DNA of 64,000 bases from the NCBI GenBank assembly GCA_041725895.1, contig JBGRQA010000007.1:150204-214203 (forward strand), in the 5' to 3' direction. The notes beneath the pieces were generated by a model. The model was not told where the DNA came from, made no database searches, and worked only from the letters and a program-made list of their open reading frames with translations. Below are positions 22,876-32,626 of the stretch, piece after piece. This stretch comes from JBGRQA01 sp041725895. Lineage in GTDB: Bacteria; Bacteroidota; Bacteroidia; Bacteroidales; Marinifilaceae. Each line of letters begins with the position of its first letter. Positions within the stretch are counted from its first letter, which is position 1. A program made the translations under genes and the position numbers.

Positions 22876-25140
22876 CTATTGATTCTGCTTTCGTATCAGG
22901 TTCAAAGCACTTCCAGCTTTGAACCACTCAATCTGAAACTCATTGTAAGTATGGTTGGCCTGAATTTCCTCCTGACTGCCATCTTCATGATTCAATCGCA
23001 AAACAAGTGGAACATCCGGGGCAAATTCTTTCAAGCCAAGAACATCTATTCTGTCCTTCTCCTGTATCTTATCGTAATCTTCAGGATTAGCGAATGTGAG
23101 CCCCAAAACCCCCTGCTTCTTCAAATTGGTTTCATGAATTCGGGCAAATGAGCGCACAATAACCACCTTAACCCCCAAATGCCGGGGCTCCATGGCTGCA
23201 TGCTCCCGGGAAGAACCTTCGCCATAATTCTCGTCTCCTACAACAATGGAACCAATTCCTGCTCCCTTATAGGCACGAGCTGTTGCGGGTACTTCACTAT
23301 ACTCCCCATTCTGTTCGTTGTATATTCTGTTGGTTTCGCCATTGAAATAATTGACTGCCCCAATCAACATATTGTTGGAAATATTGTCCAAATGCCCCCG
23401 GTACCGCAACCATGGGCCAGCCATAGAAATATGGTCTGTAGTACACTTCCCTTTAGCTTTTATCAGCAGATTCAATCCCTTGAAATCCTCTCCATCCCAC
23501 TCTTTAAAAGGAGACAGTAACTGAAGCCTTTGAGATTCCGGATTCACTACTACCTCAACACTACTTCCATCCTCTTTGGGAGCAATATATCCCGCATCTT
23601 CCAAATCGAATCCTTTGGGTGGAAATTCCAAACCTTGAGGTTCGTCCAAACGAACAGCAACACCTTCCTCATTAATGAGTGTATCGGTCATTGGATTAAA
23701 GGTCAGATCTCCAGCAATAGCCATAGCTGTTACAATTTCGGGAGAAGCAACAAAACCATGGGTATTAGGATTACCATCATTTCGCTTGGCAAAATTCCGA
23801 TTAAAGGAGGTGATAATAGAATTCTTCCGGTTGGGATCATCGGTGTGACGATTCCACTGCCCAATACAGGGACCGCAGGCATTGGCCATAATCACTCCCC
23901 CAATATTGGTAAACTCTTCCAGGATACCATCCCGCTCCGTTGTAAACCGAACCATTTCGGAGCCCGGTGTCACGATAAACTCCGATTTCACTTTTAACTT
24001 TTTCTCCCGGGCCTGCCGTGCCAAAGAAGCTGCGCGAGTCAAATCCTCATAGGAGGAATTGGTACAGGAACCAATCAAACCAACTTCCAATACCTGGGGA
24101 TATTCATTATCCTTGACAGCTACTGCAAACTCACTCATTTTATGAGCCAAATCGGGAGTAAATGGTCCATTAATATAAGGCTCCATTTCCGAGAGATTGA
24201 TCTCGATCAATTCATCGTAAAAATTCTCAGGATTGTCGTAGACATCATCATCAGAACGTAGGAATTCCTTCACTCCATCAGCCAATTCGGCCACCTCTTC
24301 CCGTCCAGTATTACGCAGATACTGACTCATTTTTTCATCGTAGCCAAAAATTGATGTAGTTGCACCTATTTCAGCTCCCATATTGCAAATGGTTCCCTTC
24401 CCGGTACAAGACATGGAATCGGCACCCTCCCCAAAGTATTCCACTATACTTCCGGTACCTCCCTTTACTGTGAGGATACCGGCAACTTTCAGTACAACAT
24501 CTTTAGGAGAAACCCAGCCGTTCAGACGTCCAGTCAATTTCACACCTATCAATTTGGGCATTTTCAACTCCCAGGCCATCCCAGCCATTACATCAACTGC
24601 ATCTGCACCTCCAACTCCAATGGCAACCATTCCCAAACCTCCGGCATTCACCGTATGCGAATCCGTTCCAATCATCATTCCTCCAGGGAATGCATAATTC
24701 TCCAGAACAACCTGGTGAATAATTCCTGCTCCGGGTTTCCAGAAACCAATCCCGTATTTATTGGAAACGGATTGCAAAAAATTATATACTTCATTATTTT
24801 GAGTCATTGCCTCCTTCAAATCATCCTCAGCTCCGGTATGAGCCTGAATTAGATGATCGCAATGGACAGTGGAAGGTACAGCCACTTTCGATTTTCCGGC
24901 ATTCATAAACTGCAAAAGAGCCATTTGAGCCGTGGCATCCTGCATAGCAACACGGTCGGGTGCAAAATTCACATAATCCCCACCCCGCTCATATTCTTCG
25001 AAACTTGGCTCCTCGTAAAGATGTGCGTACAAAATCTTTTCACTTAGCGTTAGCGAACGCCCCAAAACTTTTCGGGCTCTAATTACTCGTTCAGGCATCC
25101 TCGCGTAGACGGATTTTATCAAGTCTAAATCAAATAGCAT
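22876..25140 (-). CDS. Aconitate hydratase, mitochondrial type
   Basis: The 754-residue enzyme converts citrate to isocitrate. It has the [4Fe-4S] Cys ligands in GSCTNSSYEDL and NACGPCIGQW, substrate-binding segments MIGTDSHTVNAGG and VGDENYGEGSSREHAAMEPR, and the C-terminal swivel domain. Length and the order of motifs fit the mitochondrial (ACO2) type rather than AcnB. It is the first gene of a likely acn-gltA operon. The 440 bp upstream holds a terminator of the preceding gene and presumably the promoter. Confidence 0.93.
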   Translation of the reverse strand: MLFDLDLIKSVYARMPERVIRARKVLGRSLTLSEKILYAHLYEEPSFEEYERGGDYVNFAPDRVAMQDATAQMALLQFMNAGKSKVAVPSTVHCDHLIQAHTGAEDDLKEAMTQNNEVYNFLQSVSNKYGIGFWKPGAGIIHQVVLENYAFPGGMMIGTDSHTVNAGGLGMVAIGVGGADAVDVMAGMAWELKMPKLIGVKLTGRLNGWVSPKDVVLKVAGILTVKGGTGSIVEYFGEGADSMSCTGKGTICNMGAEIGATTSIFGYDEKMSQYLRNTGREEVAELADGVKEFLRSDDDVYDNPENFYDELIEINLSEMEPYINGPFTPDLAHKMSEFAVAVKDNEYPQVLEVGLIGSCTNSSYEDLTRAASLARQAREKKLKVKSEFIVTPGSEMVRFTTERDGILEEFTNIGGVIMANACGPCIGQWNRHTDDPNRKNSIITSFNRNFAKRNDGNPNTHGFVASPEIVTAMAIAGDLTFNPMTDTLINEEGVAVRLDEPQGLEFPPKGFDLEDAGYIAPKEDGSSVEVVVNPESQRLQLLSPFKEWDGEDFKGLNLLIKAKGKCTTDHISMAGPWLRYRGHLDNISNNMLIGAVNYFNGETNRIYNEQNGEYSEVPATARAYKGAGIGSIVVGDENYGEGSSREHAAMEPRHLGVKVVIVRSFARIHETNLKKQGVLGLTFANPEDYDKIQEKDRIDVLGLKEFAPDVPLVLRLNHEDGSQEEIQANHTYNEFQIEWFKAGSALNLIRKQNQ

Positions 25141-25582
25141 AATTAAATCGAGTTAATAGTTTCTAATAAAAATACACTCACTTCCCGATGGATAACTTCC
25201 CCTTTCCATAGAAATCATTAGGAATTCTTGTATCAGATAATCGGAGGCGCTTCTCCTGTATATGTATAAATAAAAAAGTGTTATAGCTTCTATTAAAATC
25301 ATTCTACAACACTCTTCCTCAACACATTTAGAAGCACCCCAATCGTGGGCAATAAACAGATGTAAACCATCTGAAAATTTAGATATCTAAATATAACAAA
25401 AACGGCTTGTTTTTAAAAGGCTGTACTATTTTTCTTTTACATCAAAGAGGAACCACACAAGTAAACACCTGGATAACAGGAAGAATTGGACATAAAAAAC
25501 AATTATGCCCATTAAGGTAATTTTTCCGGATTTGAAATTCTCATTACAATCCAGACGAATTTATGCAGAAAAAAGGATTTCT
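25141..25582. other. Intergenic region upstream of aconitase
   Basis: Holds the terminator at 25266-25319 and presumably the acn promoter, which I could not place. There is no coding frame or further fold that I would support. Confidence 0.5.
25266..25319 (-). terminator. Terminator between yfcE-type gene and aconitase
   Basis: On the minus strand AGTGTTGTAG pairs with CTATAACACT (one G-U) around a loop of about 17 nt and is followed by six T. It probably ends the phosphoesterase transcript, which comes from the right, and insulates acn. Confidence 0.6.
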
Positions 25583-26086
25583 CTACTGAGCAGAACGAGG
25601 TCCCAATTCAATCACTTCCAAATCACGAATATCTTTACCGTCAATAACGAAACGGAGAAGAGTACGAACTTTATGGAATCCATTACTACCTGCTGCACCG
25701 GGATTCATGTGCAACAAATTAAGTTTAGAGTCGTTCATAACTTTCAGGATGTGAGAATGACCGGAGATAAACAATTGAGGGGGATTTTCCATTATCCCGG
25801 GTTTCACATTTCGATCGTAACGGTTGGGATAACCGCCAATGTGTGTTATCCAAACATCCACTTCTTCGCATAGAAAACGCTGGTGCTTGGGATACACCAC
25901 CCGAACTTCATGTCCATCAATATTTCCATGAACCGCCCGTAAAGGTTTAAATTGAGCCAGTTGATCGGCCGTTTCGAGATTTCCGATATCGCCGGCATGC
26001 CAAATCTCATCGCACTGGGCAAAGTAATCGAAAATCCTGGGATCCAACCAGGAATGGGTATCTGAAAGTAGGCCGATTCGTTTCAT
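25583..26086 (-). CDS. YfcE/MJ0936-type metallophosphoesterase
   Basis: The 167-residue protein has the five metal-binding blocks of the small phosphodiesterase family: GLLSDTHSW near residue 5, HAGDIGN, AVHGNIDG, THIGGYP and ISGHSHI. These enzymes hydrolyse phosphodiesters with two metal ions, but the physiological substrate is unknown. It is a single minus-strand gene, with RF3 divergent upstream. Confidence 0.85.
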   Translation of the reverse strand: MKRIGLLSDTHSWLDPRIFDYFAQCDEIWHAGDIGNLETADQLAQFKPLRAVHGNIDGHEVRVVYPKHQRFLCEEVDVWITHIGGYPNRYDRNVKPGIMENPPQLFISGHSHILKVMNDSKLNLLHMNPGAAGSNGFHKVRTLLRFVIDGKDIRDLEVIELGPRSAQ

Positions 26087-26480
26087 AGGTAATTGGAATT
26101 ATTGCTCAATTTGACTGTAAATGTAGCAAGAATGCTGCAATGAGCAAGCTGATCAAACTCATTGCGACTACAGTGGCTGCAAGAATATTGTTGTAATGGA
26201 AAAACCACCATATCCAAAACGATCATCTCCAAATTGTTTTGTTCTGAATTATTCCATATCTTTTTTACAGGCAAATCTCAATAAGTCCCCCTGAAATTTA
26301 TGTAAGGAAAAGCATTTTTTATCTTTTCGGACGAGGCTTAAGGCTAACTATTGTTGGCATTGAAAACCCGGAAGCTTTACAAATTAAAACAAGAAGCAGC
26401 AGAACATCCATTTTTGTGCAACTACTCGAATAAAAATTATTACTTTTGCATGCTTGAAAAGAAGATAAATACCGGAATAC
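26087..26480. other. Divergent intergenic region before prfC
   Basis: Contains the prfC promoter at 26441-26448. Short frames on the minus strand here show no protein character. Confidence 0.5.
26441..26448 (+). promoter_or_regulatory. TAnnTTTG -7 promoter box of prfC
   Basis: TACTTTTG is an exact consensus match, 32 bp before the ATG. A TTTTTG at 26411-26416 could be a distant -33 element. Confidence 0.6.
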
Positions 26481-28055
26481 ATGAATTTTAAGGACGAAAT
26501 ACAGAGAAGACGAACGTTTGGAATCATCTCTCACCCCGATGCCGGGAAAACAACATTGACTGAAAAGCTGTTGCTGTTTGGTGGTGCGATCCACGTTGCA
26601 GGAGCAGTTAAGTCGAATAAGATTAAGAAAACAGCCACTTCCGACTTTATGGAAATTGAGCGCCAGAGAGGTATCTCGGTTGCCACTTCCGTAATGGGGT
26701 TTGAATACAAAGGGCACAAGATCAACATCCTTGACACCCCTGGTCACCAGGATTTTGCTGAAGATACCTTCCGTACTCTTACCGCCTGCGACAGTGTAAT
26801 TATTGTTGTAGACGTAGCTAAAGGGGTCGAAAATCAAACCCGCAAACTGATGCAGGTTTGTCGGATGCGTAAAACACCTGTAATCGTATTTATCAACAAG
26901 CTGGACCGTCCGGGTAAGGATGCTTTCGATTTGTTGGATGAGATTGAGGCTGAATTGCAGATCAAGGTAAATCCCCTGAGTTGGCCTATTAACATGGGAC
27001 CTGCTTTTAAAGGCGTATATAATATCTTCCAGCGCAACCTGAGCTTATTCACCCCTTCATCACAAGTAGTAGAGGAAAGCATCGAGTTTGATGACTTGAA
27101 CAACCCCGAACTGGAAACCTACATTGGTGAAGATGCAGAAACCCTTCGTGAAGAGTTGGAATTGGTGGAAGGTGTTTATCCTGAATTTGACGTACAAGAT
27201 TACCTGGATGCGAAAATCGCTCCTGTATTCTTTGGTTCAGCGCTGAACAACTTTGGAGTAAAAGAGCTGTTGGATGCCTTCATCAAAATTGCTCCCTCGC
27301 CCCTGCCTTGTATCACCGAAGAACGTTTGGTAAATCCGGAGGAGGAAAAATTCTCTGGCTTCGTATTTAAGATCCACGCCAATATGGATCCCAACCACCG
27401 AAACCGTTTGGCTTTTGTTAAGGTAGTGTCGGGTGTATTCCGAAGAAATACCAACTACCTGCATGTTGGCAACGGCAAGAAAATGAAATTCTCCAGTCCT
27501 ACCGCTTTTATGGCGGAGAAGAAATCCATTGTAGAAGAAGCTTATCCAGGTGATATTGTAGGTTTGCCAGATAACGGAAACTTTAAAATTGGTGATACTC
27601 TAACCGAAGGTGAAGTAGTACACTTTAAAGGTATCCCAAGCTTCTCGCCTGAATTGTTTAAATACATCGAGAATGCCGACCCTATGAAGTCCAAGCAGTT
27701 GTCCAAAGGAGTTGACCAGTTGATGGACGAAGGGGTAGCCCAGCTGTTTACTTCCCAATTCAACGGACGTAAGGTAATTGGTACCGTAGGTGCACTTCAG
27801 TTTGAAGTAATTGAATACCGTTTGCTACACGAATACAGCGCTTCCTGTCGATGGGAACATATCAACCTTCACAAGGCTTGCTGGATCAAGTCCAACGATG
27901 ACGAGGAACTGAAAGATTTCAAGAAGCACAAGGTTCAATACATGGCCAAAGACAAGCACGGCCGGGATGTATTCCTTGCCGACTCTTCGTACATGCTGCA
28001 GATGGCACAACAGAACTACAAGAATCTGGAATTCCACTTTACTTCGGAATTCTAA
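26481..28055 (+). CDS. prfC: Peptide chain release factor 3
   Basis: The 524-residue translational GTPase has G1 (SHPDAGKTTLTEKLL), switch II (DTPGHQDFAEDT), and NKLDRPG, and continues into the RF3-type domains 2 and 3 with a C-terminus ending in HFTSEF. Length matches E. coli RF3 (529 residues). It recycles RF1/RF2 from the ribosome after peptide release. It is monocistronic, with a terminator 18 bp after the stop. Confidence 0.95.
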   Translation: MNFKDEIQRRRTFGIISHPDAGKTTLTEKLLLFGGAIHVAGAVKSNKIKKTATSDFMEIERQRGISVATSVMGFEYKGHKINILDTPGHQDFAEDTFRTLTACDSVIIVVDVAKGVENQTRKLMQVCRMRKTPVIVFINKLDRPGKDAFDLLDEIEAELQIKVNPLSWPINMGPAFKGVYNIFQRNLSLFTPSSQVVEESIEFDDLNNPELETYIGEDAETLREELELVEGVYPEFDVQDYLDAKIAPVFFGSALNNFGVKELLDAFIKIAPSPLPCITEERLVNPEEEKFSGFVFKIHANMDPNHRNRLAFVKVVSGVFRRNTNYLHVGNGKKMKFSSPTAFMAEKKSIVEEAYPGDIVGLPDNGNFKIGDTLTEGEVVHFKGIPSFSPELFKYIENADPMKSKQLSKGVDQLMDEGVAQLFTSQFNGRKVIGTVGALQFEVIEYRLLHEYSASCRWEHINLHKACWIKSNDDEELKDFKKHKVQYMAKDKHGRDVFLADSSYMLQMAQQNYKNLEFHFTSEF

Positions 28056-28072
28056 ACAATAAAATACAAATC

Positions 28073-28102
28073 AAGGCTGTTTCGAAAGAGGCAGCCTGTT
28101 TT
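28073..28102 (+). terminator. Terminator of prfC
   Basis: AGGCTG and CAGCCT pair (28074-28079 with 28092-28097) and are followed by GTTTT. Confidence 0.65.
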
Positions 28103-28114
28103 AATTACAGCACT

Positions 28115-28495
28115 ATGGAATTTAATCTGAAAGAAGGATTGGTTTTCACTCAAGAAATTGAAGTTACTGAAAAAGACACTGCAAAATCCCACGGTTCGGG
28201 AAATCTGGATGTTTTTGCAACTCCTGCCATGATTGCATTGATGGAGAATACCGCCGTTAAATGTATCGATGCAGACTTAAAGGAAGGTTTTGATACTGTC
28301 GGTATCGAAATCAACGCCAAACACATTAAAGCAACCAAAGTAGGTGGTAAAGTAAGCTGTACTGCCAAGTTGGTTACTGTTGACGGAAAGAAACTTGCTT
28401 TCGAAATTGAGGCGAAAGATCAGGATGGTCCTATCGGAACTGCAAGCCATAAAAGATATATTATCGAACCGGAAAAGTTCATGAGCAGAATATAG
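28115..28495 (+). CDS. Hotdog-fold thioesterase (FlK-like)
   Basis: The 126-residue protein has the pattern of the FlK/thioesterase-like family: TEKDTAKSHGSGNLDVFATPAMIALMEN (gapped reading), DTVGIEINAKHIKAT, and ASHKRYII at the end. Such proteins hydrolyse small acyl-CoA esters. The physiological substrate is unknown and fluoroacetyl-CoA is not implied. It is separated from prfC by a terminator and has its own terminator after the stop. Confidence 0.83.
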   Translation: MEFNLKEGLVFTQEIEVTEKDTAKSHGSGNLDVFATPAMIALMENTAVKCIDADLKEGFDTVGIEINAKHIKATKVGGKVSCTAKLVTVDGKKLAFEIEAKDQDGPIGTASHKRYIIEPEKFMSRI

Positions 28496-28518
28496 GCTTC
28501 GTTACAGAATATAAAATC

Positions 28519-28553
28519 AAATGCCATGTTCATTCGAGCATGGCATTTATTTT
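28519..28553 (+). terminator. Terminator of the thioesterase gene
   Basis: AAATGCCATG and CATGGCATTT form a perfect 10-bp stem around a 10-nt loop, followed by ATTTTAG. Confidence 0.75.
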
Positions 28554-28730
28554 AGATTCTATTTCAGTTGGAAAATACATCCGATGCGATATTATCTTAA
28601 GGCTCATCCCTACACGGATACCCCACCTATATTACCGATCCCAATCCGGAAATACAATCATCATATCTTTGAACTTATTATTTCCCCGATAAAAATCCTG
28701 TAAAACCTTTCTTTAAGATATCTGCTAACT

Positions 28731-29792
28731 TTAATTGTTCAGATGCATTCCCTGTTTGGTTCCAAAGACTTTCTCCAGGTTCAAATTGGTTAGCTCATTG
28801 GAAACGATAATCAGGTAATCCTGTTCCTCGATTTTAACGTCGGAGGCGGGATTTTTCAATAGTTCACGCTGTCCGTTCTGACATTTCACAATTCCGAGCA
28901 AAACGCTATTGTAATCCTTTTTCAGGGCCACAAAAGCATCAATGTAATCAACATCCAAAAAGGGATTTTGAGCGTTCACATGATACTCCTGGATATCGTA
29001 ATCGTCCTTGTGTTTGGAGGTCATGATCAAATCTTCAGTCAAATTGGCTACATCCGGCTCAAAAACAAAACTGGCAATTAAACTGGAAGAGATATCGTTT
29101 TTGAAAACTGCATGCTTCACCCCAATACTTTCAAAGGTCTCCTTCAATTCCGGCTGATCAAGGGATACAACAAATTTAAGGTCCTCATACTTCTTCTTCA
29201 AATTCAATATAAAAACCAGTGTTTCCGTGTCATTTGGCAAATTCACAAAAACACTGATGGAAGATCCAATGTTCAATTTCTCATAGGCCTCATAGTTGTC
29301 GTAACTGGAAAGCATGCAAAACACATTGTCCTCCGGAAAAAACTCTTTCACCTGATCCAGATCTTCCCGGTTGTTGGTTACCACAGCGACTTTAACATTG
29401 GCTGAAACAATCTGCTTTACAACCAATCGGGCAAAATTATCCCATCCAATAATCACAGCGTGACGGCTAAAATCGGTACCAAATGCTCCTTCCTTTTGCT
29501 TTTTCATATAATTTCGAATAAAATTAGACAAAACCCCCAGGAGATAACCAAGAAGTCCCAGGCTTCCCAAAATAATAACCAAGCTCAAAAACTTCCCCTG
29601 GTCAGTTACCGGAAAAGAATCTCCGTAACCAACAGTGGTAAGGGTAACCACCGAATACCAAAGTGCATCTCCAATGGTTTTTATACTTGCATCGGGGTGA
29701 TGCTTCTCTATATTGGTAAGGGCTACCAACAGAAGAAAGTAAACCACAAGAGCAATCCCTACCAATATTCTTCCTTTGAGCTTAATTTTCAT
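28731..29792 (-). CDS. Two-TM potassium channel with RCK (TrkA-N) domain
   Basis: The start is placed at the ATG at 29792 (MKIKLKGRILVG). The track-like longer frame begins with TTG. The 353-residue protein has a first membrane helix (about 7-25), the pore with filter TLTTVGYGDS, a second helix (about 68-90), then a cytoplasmic RCK/TrkA-N Rossmann domain (HAVIIGWDNFARLVVKQI) and a TrkA-C-like tail. The usual GxGxxG is degenerate (GWDNFA), so nucleotide binding may be altered. It is the last gene of the minus-strand polyamine/stress cluster, 84 bp after the rhomboid gene. Confidence 0.88.
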   Translation of the reverse strand: MKIKLKGRILVGIALVVYFLLLVALTNIEKHHPDASIKTIGDALWYSVVTLTTVGYGDSFPVTDQGKFLSLVIILGSLGLLGYLLGVLSNFIRNYMKKQKEGAFGTDFSRHAVIIGWDNFARLVVKQIVSANVKVAVVTNNREDLDQVKEFFPEDNVFCMLSSYDNYEAYEKLNIGSSISVFVNLPNDTETLVFILNLKKKYEDLKFVVSLDQPELKETFESIGVKHAVFKNDISSSLIASFVFEPDVANLTEDLIMTSKHKDDYDIQEYHVNAQNPFLDVDYIDAFVALKKDYNSVLLGIVKCQNGQRELLKNPASDVKIEEQDYLIIVSNELTNLNLEKVFGTKQGMHLNN

Positions 29793-29875
29793 AAAATCCA
29801 ATTTTAAATGTCGCTACTGCTAAGAAACAAAATTTTAAGATCTACTCCTGCCTAATGATGTAACCCATTTCAAAT

Positions 29876-30445
29876 TCAGACTCTTCTTCGCTTTTGAGCA
29901 GGCGCTCCCTTCCTCATCTGAATAGCGATAAAAACACCTGCAATAACCCCCATCAAATGGCCTTCCCAACTTACGTAAGGATTAACAGGCAATACACCCC
30001 AAACCATCCCTCCATAAAGAAAAATCACAAGCAGGGCCACCAACAGATCCAGGAATCGCCGGGCCATGATCCCCATTGCCACAAGGAATGCAGCCTCAGC
30101 ATAGATCAGACCACTGGCCCCAATATGAAAGGCCGAACGACCAAATACCCACACCAACAATCCCCCTAAAAGCACAAAACCTGTCATCAATCCATAGGTT
30201 CTCTTGCCATAAGCTGCAAAAAGCAACCAGGTGAGAACAACCAAAGGAATGGAATTGGAAATCAAATGCCCCATGCTACCATGCAGGAAGGGATGCAGGG
30301 GAATTCCAATCAATCCGCTCAGTGTTCGCGGATAAATCCCAAAAGAGGCCAAATTCCATGGCAAAAGCAGATCTGCAAAAAACACTCCCCACAATACCAG
30401 TAACAGGATTAGGATGGATCGAAAAGATTCTGCGGTCTGTTTCAT
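29876..30445 (-). CDS. Rhomboid family intramembrane serine protease
   Basis: The 189-residue protein has six predicted membrane helices with the rhomboid signatures HPFLHGSMGHLISNS (loop L1 side), GASGLIYA (catalytic Ser in GASG) and a catalytic His in GHLMGVIAGV. It would cleave transmembrane proteins in the inner membrane. Its ATG overlaps the stop of the speD gene (4-bp ATGA overlap), so it is translationally coupled to polyamine genes, an uncommon pairing. Confidence 0.88.
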   Translation of the reverse strand: MKQTAESFRSILILLLVLWGVFFADLLLPWNLASFGIYPRTLSGLIGIPLHPFLHGSMGHLISNSIPLVVLTWLLFAAYGKRTYGLMTGFVLLGGLLVWVFGRSAFHIGASGLIYAEAAFLVAMGIMARRFLDLLVALLVIFLYGGMVWGVLPVNPYVSWEGHLMGVIAGVFIAIQMRKGAPAQKRRRV

Positions 30446-30768
30446 AGGATCTCATTTTGCTGCTTCCACTGCTCCAAAAGTTCAACGAAAGCTTCATTTT
30501 TCTTCGGATTACAGCTACTCAACTCCAGGTAGGTGGCATCATCCTCAGGAAAGGTATGAATAGCCAAATGACTTTCGGCAAGCAACCAAACACAGGTATA
30601 TCCCTGCTCCGGAAAATGATGTTCCACATAATTCAGGACTTTATAGTTCGCTTTTTTGAGCAAAGCATCCATATCCCGAAACAATCTCCCGGGATCGGTT
30701 TCCTTAATCCAGCCCTTGTAATTCTGAATCTCAGCTTTTACATATTTATAGTTCTCAATTTCTGACAT
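30442..30768 (-). CDS. speD: S-adenosylmethionine decarboxylase proenzyme
   Basis: The 108-residue protein has the prokaryotic AdoMetDC core AESHLAIHTFPED: Ser66 becomes the pyruvoyl group after self-cleavage behind Glu65, His71 and Cys86 (ELSSC) are the other catalytic positions, with the same spacing as in the small archaeal/Thermotoga type. It makes decarboxylated AdoMet, the aminopropyl donor for the spermidine synthase encoded 8 bp upstream. The N-terminus is longer than usual by only a few residues. Confidence 0.9.
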   Translation of the reverse strand: MSEIENYKYVKAEIQNYKGWIKETDPGRLFRDMDALLKKANYKVLNYVEHHFPEQGYTCVWLLAESHLAIHTFPEDDATYLELSSCNPKKNEAFVELLEQWKQQNEIL

Positions 30769-30776
30769 ATCTTCTA

Positions 30777-32330
30777 CTAGTATAGATCCCAGTTTCCCTT
30801 GAGGTAGTAATGGTACAGCACGGGATCGTGTATTTTATTAATTTCCACCAACTGGTGATCCGGTGAAAAAATATCCTTACCAAACGAGGTCATCAGCATC
30901 ATGGCCTCGTTGTTCAGCCAATCGGTTTGAATATCCTTAAACTCCAGGGCCTGCATCCTTTCCTTAAGATCGATATCCTGTGAGATTTTTTGACCCAACA
31001 CCCATCCCCATTCTCCCAGGGTAAGCACCTGGTTGTGCATAGGTACTACATTGAAACCAGCCGATTCCATGGTTCGGTTAATGCATTGAAAAGCACGAGT
31101 GGCATAGTAGGGACTTCCGGCCTGGGTAACCAAAACGCCGCCAGGACGCAAATGGCGATGGCACAATTTGTAGAATTCAACGGAATACAAGCGCCCTAGT
31201 TCCACAGTGCGAGGATCGGGCAAATCAATGATGATCACATCGAAATACTCGTTCATTTCGCGCATGTAGGTATAGCCATCCTGATTCTTGACTTCTACCT
31301 TAGGATCGCTAAAGGAATACTTATTGAGTTGGTTCAAAACCGGATGCTCCTTAGCCAGTCGGGTCATTACCGGATCCAAATCGATTACGGTAATCCTACT
31401 CACCGAAGGGTATTTTAACACTTCACGAGCGGCGCAACCATCTCCTCCACCCAAAATCAACACCTTTTCGGGGTGATTCACCAATTTCATGGCCGGATGA
31501 ACGATGGGTTCGTGATACATGATTTCGTCCACCGTACTCAATTGCTGGTGCCCATTGATGAACAACCAGTAATGCTCTTTCCATTGAGTGAGCACAATCT
31601 TTTGGTACTTACTCTGTTCGGAATAGATTACCTTATCCTGGTATTTCTTCTGCTCTCCGTGCAGAATAATGGGTTTGGCTACAAAGAATCCGGCGATCAG
31701 AAACAAAGCAACCACCGGAGCTAAAATTGGCAAAAATTTACTTTTACCCCGATGCAAATCCTTATACACAAAAAACAGCAGCACAAGGGCTACTGAAAAA
31801 TTCACAAGTCCCAGAATAAAAGGGGTGTAGGTTAATCCTAAAATAGGCAATCCTACAAAGGCAAAAAACAAACCGCCCACCAAGCTACCGTAGTAATCGT
31901 TCTCCATTACCGAGGAGATATTGATTCGCAGGGCTTCAAATTCATTATTTACCCGAATTACCAAGGGGATTTCCATTCCAATCATAAGCCCGATGAGAAT
32001 ACTCATAGAGTAAATGATCAGTCCGGAATACACCGTGTAAGCCGCTGCTGTATAGGCTAGCAAAGAGGAGTAGGAAACAAAAACGGACAGAAGGAATTCA
32101 ATCAGAATAAAGGCAACAATCAAATCCTTCTTGAAGATCTTACTAATTCTACTTCCCAGCCCCATGGAGAAAAGCATAATAGACACAATCATGGCCCATT
32201 GAAACACGGAATCCCCTAAGAAATAGGTTGCCAGGGTAGAAAGAATGTATTCGGCCACAATACCGGAAACACCGGTAGCAAAAATGGCCAATTTAAGAGT
32301 ATTGGATTTCAAATTAATTGATCCGGACAT
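30777..32330 (-). CDS. speE: Membrane-fused polyamine aminopropyltransferase (spermidine synthase)
   Basis: The start is placed at the ATG at 32330 (MSGSINLKSNTLKLAIFATG), giving 517 residues. A longer frame to 32495 begins with TTG and reads through a dispersed-repeat region. The N-terminal 210 residues hold about seven membrane helices. The C-terminal domain has the spermidine synthase motifs VLILGGGDGCAAREVLK, VIDLDPVMTRLA and DVIIIDLPDPRT. It makes spermidine from putrescine and decarboxylated AdoMet, with its active site held at the membrane. It is followed by speD in an operon. Confidence 0.88.
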   Translation of the reverse strand: MSGSINLKSNTLKLAIFATGVSGIVAEYILSTLATYFLGDSVFQWAMIVSIMLFSMGLGSRISKIFKKDLIVAFILIEFLLSVFVSYSSLLAYTAAAYTVYSGLIIYSMSILIGLMIGMEIPLVIRVNNEFEALRINISSVMENDYYGSLVGGLFFAFVGLPILGLTYTPFILGLVNFSVALVLLFFVYKDLHRGKSKFLPILAPVVALFLIAGFFVAKPIILHGEQKKYQDKVIYSEQSKYQKIVLTQWKEHYWLFINGHQQLSTVDEIMYHEPIVHPAMKLVNHPEKVLILGGGDGCAAREVLKYPSVSRITVIDLDPVMTRLAKEHPVLNQLNKYSFSDPKVEVKNQDGYTYMREMNEYFDVIIIDLPDPRTVELGRLYSVEFYKLCHRHLRPGGVLVTQAGSPYYATRAFQCINRTMESAGFNVVPMHNQVLTLGEWGWVLGQKISQDIDLKERMQALEFKDIQTDWLNNEAMMLMTSFGKDIFSPDHQLVEINKIHDPVLYHYYLKGNWDLY

Positions 32331-32467
32331 AGCTTCTATAGTTCTTACCGATTGCCTCCTTACTTGAAAAACAATCGGTAAAGGTTGTAATGAACCACCA
32401 TTGGGAGCATTTATTATTGCAAATAGCAGTATTATAAGAATCACTAAGTTGTCCCTAAATGATCCTG

Positions 32468-32575
32468 TTGTCATTCTGAACTTGTTTGTTTTCAACTAGC
32501 TCGAAAACTCGTTTCAGAATCTTTTAATCATTGATTATGAGATCCTGATCCCGATAATTATCGGGACAGGATGAC
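32468..32575. repeat. Dispersed-type intergenic repeat with a CCCGATAATTATCGGG hairpin
   Basis: TTCTGAACTTG, then TTTCAGAATC, and then TCCTGATCCCGATAAT with ATTATCGGGACAGGA form nested inverted repeats. The inner hairpin (about 32541-32570) is a near-perfect palindrome of about 30 bp. Elements with GTCATTCTGAA and cagAATCT parts are common between genes in this phylum (general knowledge). It separates DUF350 from speE and may work as a transcript-end or processing structure. Confidence 0.6.
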
Positions 32576-32626
32576 GCTAAATATGGAAAATCAACACTTT
32601 AGGTCACCTCTCATTTTCACCCAGGT

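Noticed and set aside
23530..23997. 155-codon frame opposite aconitase
   Set aside because: Shadow of the strongly supported acn gene on the other strand.
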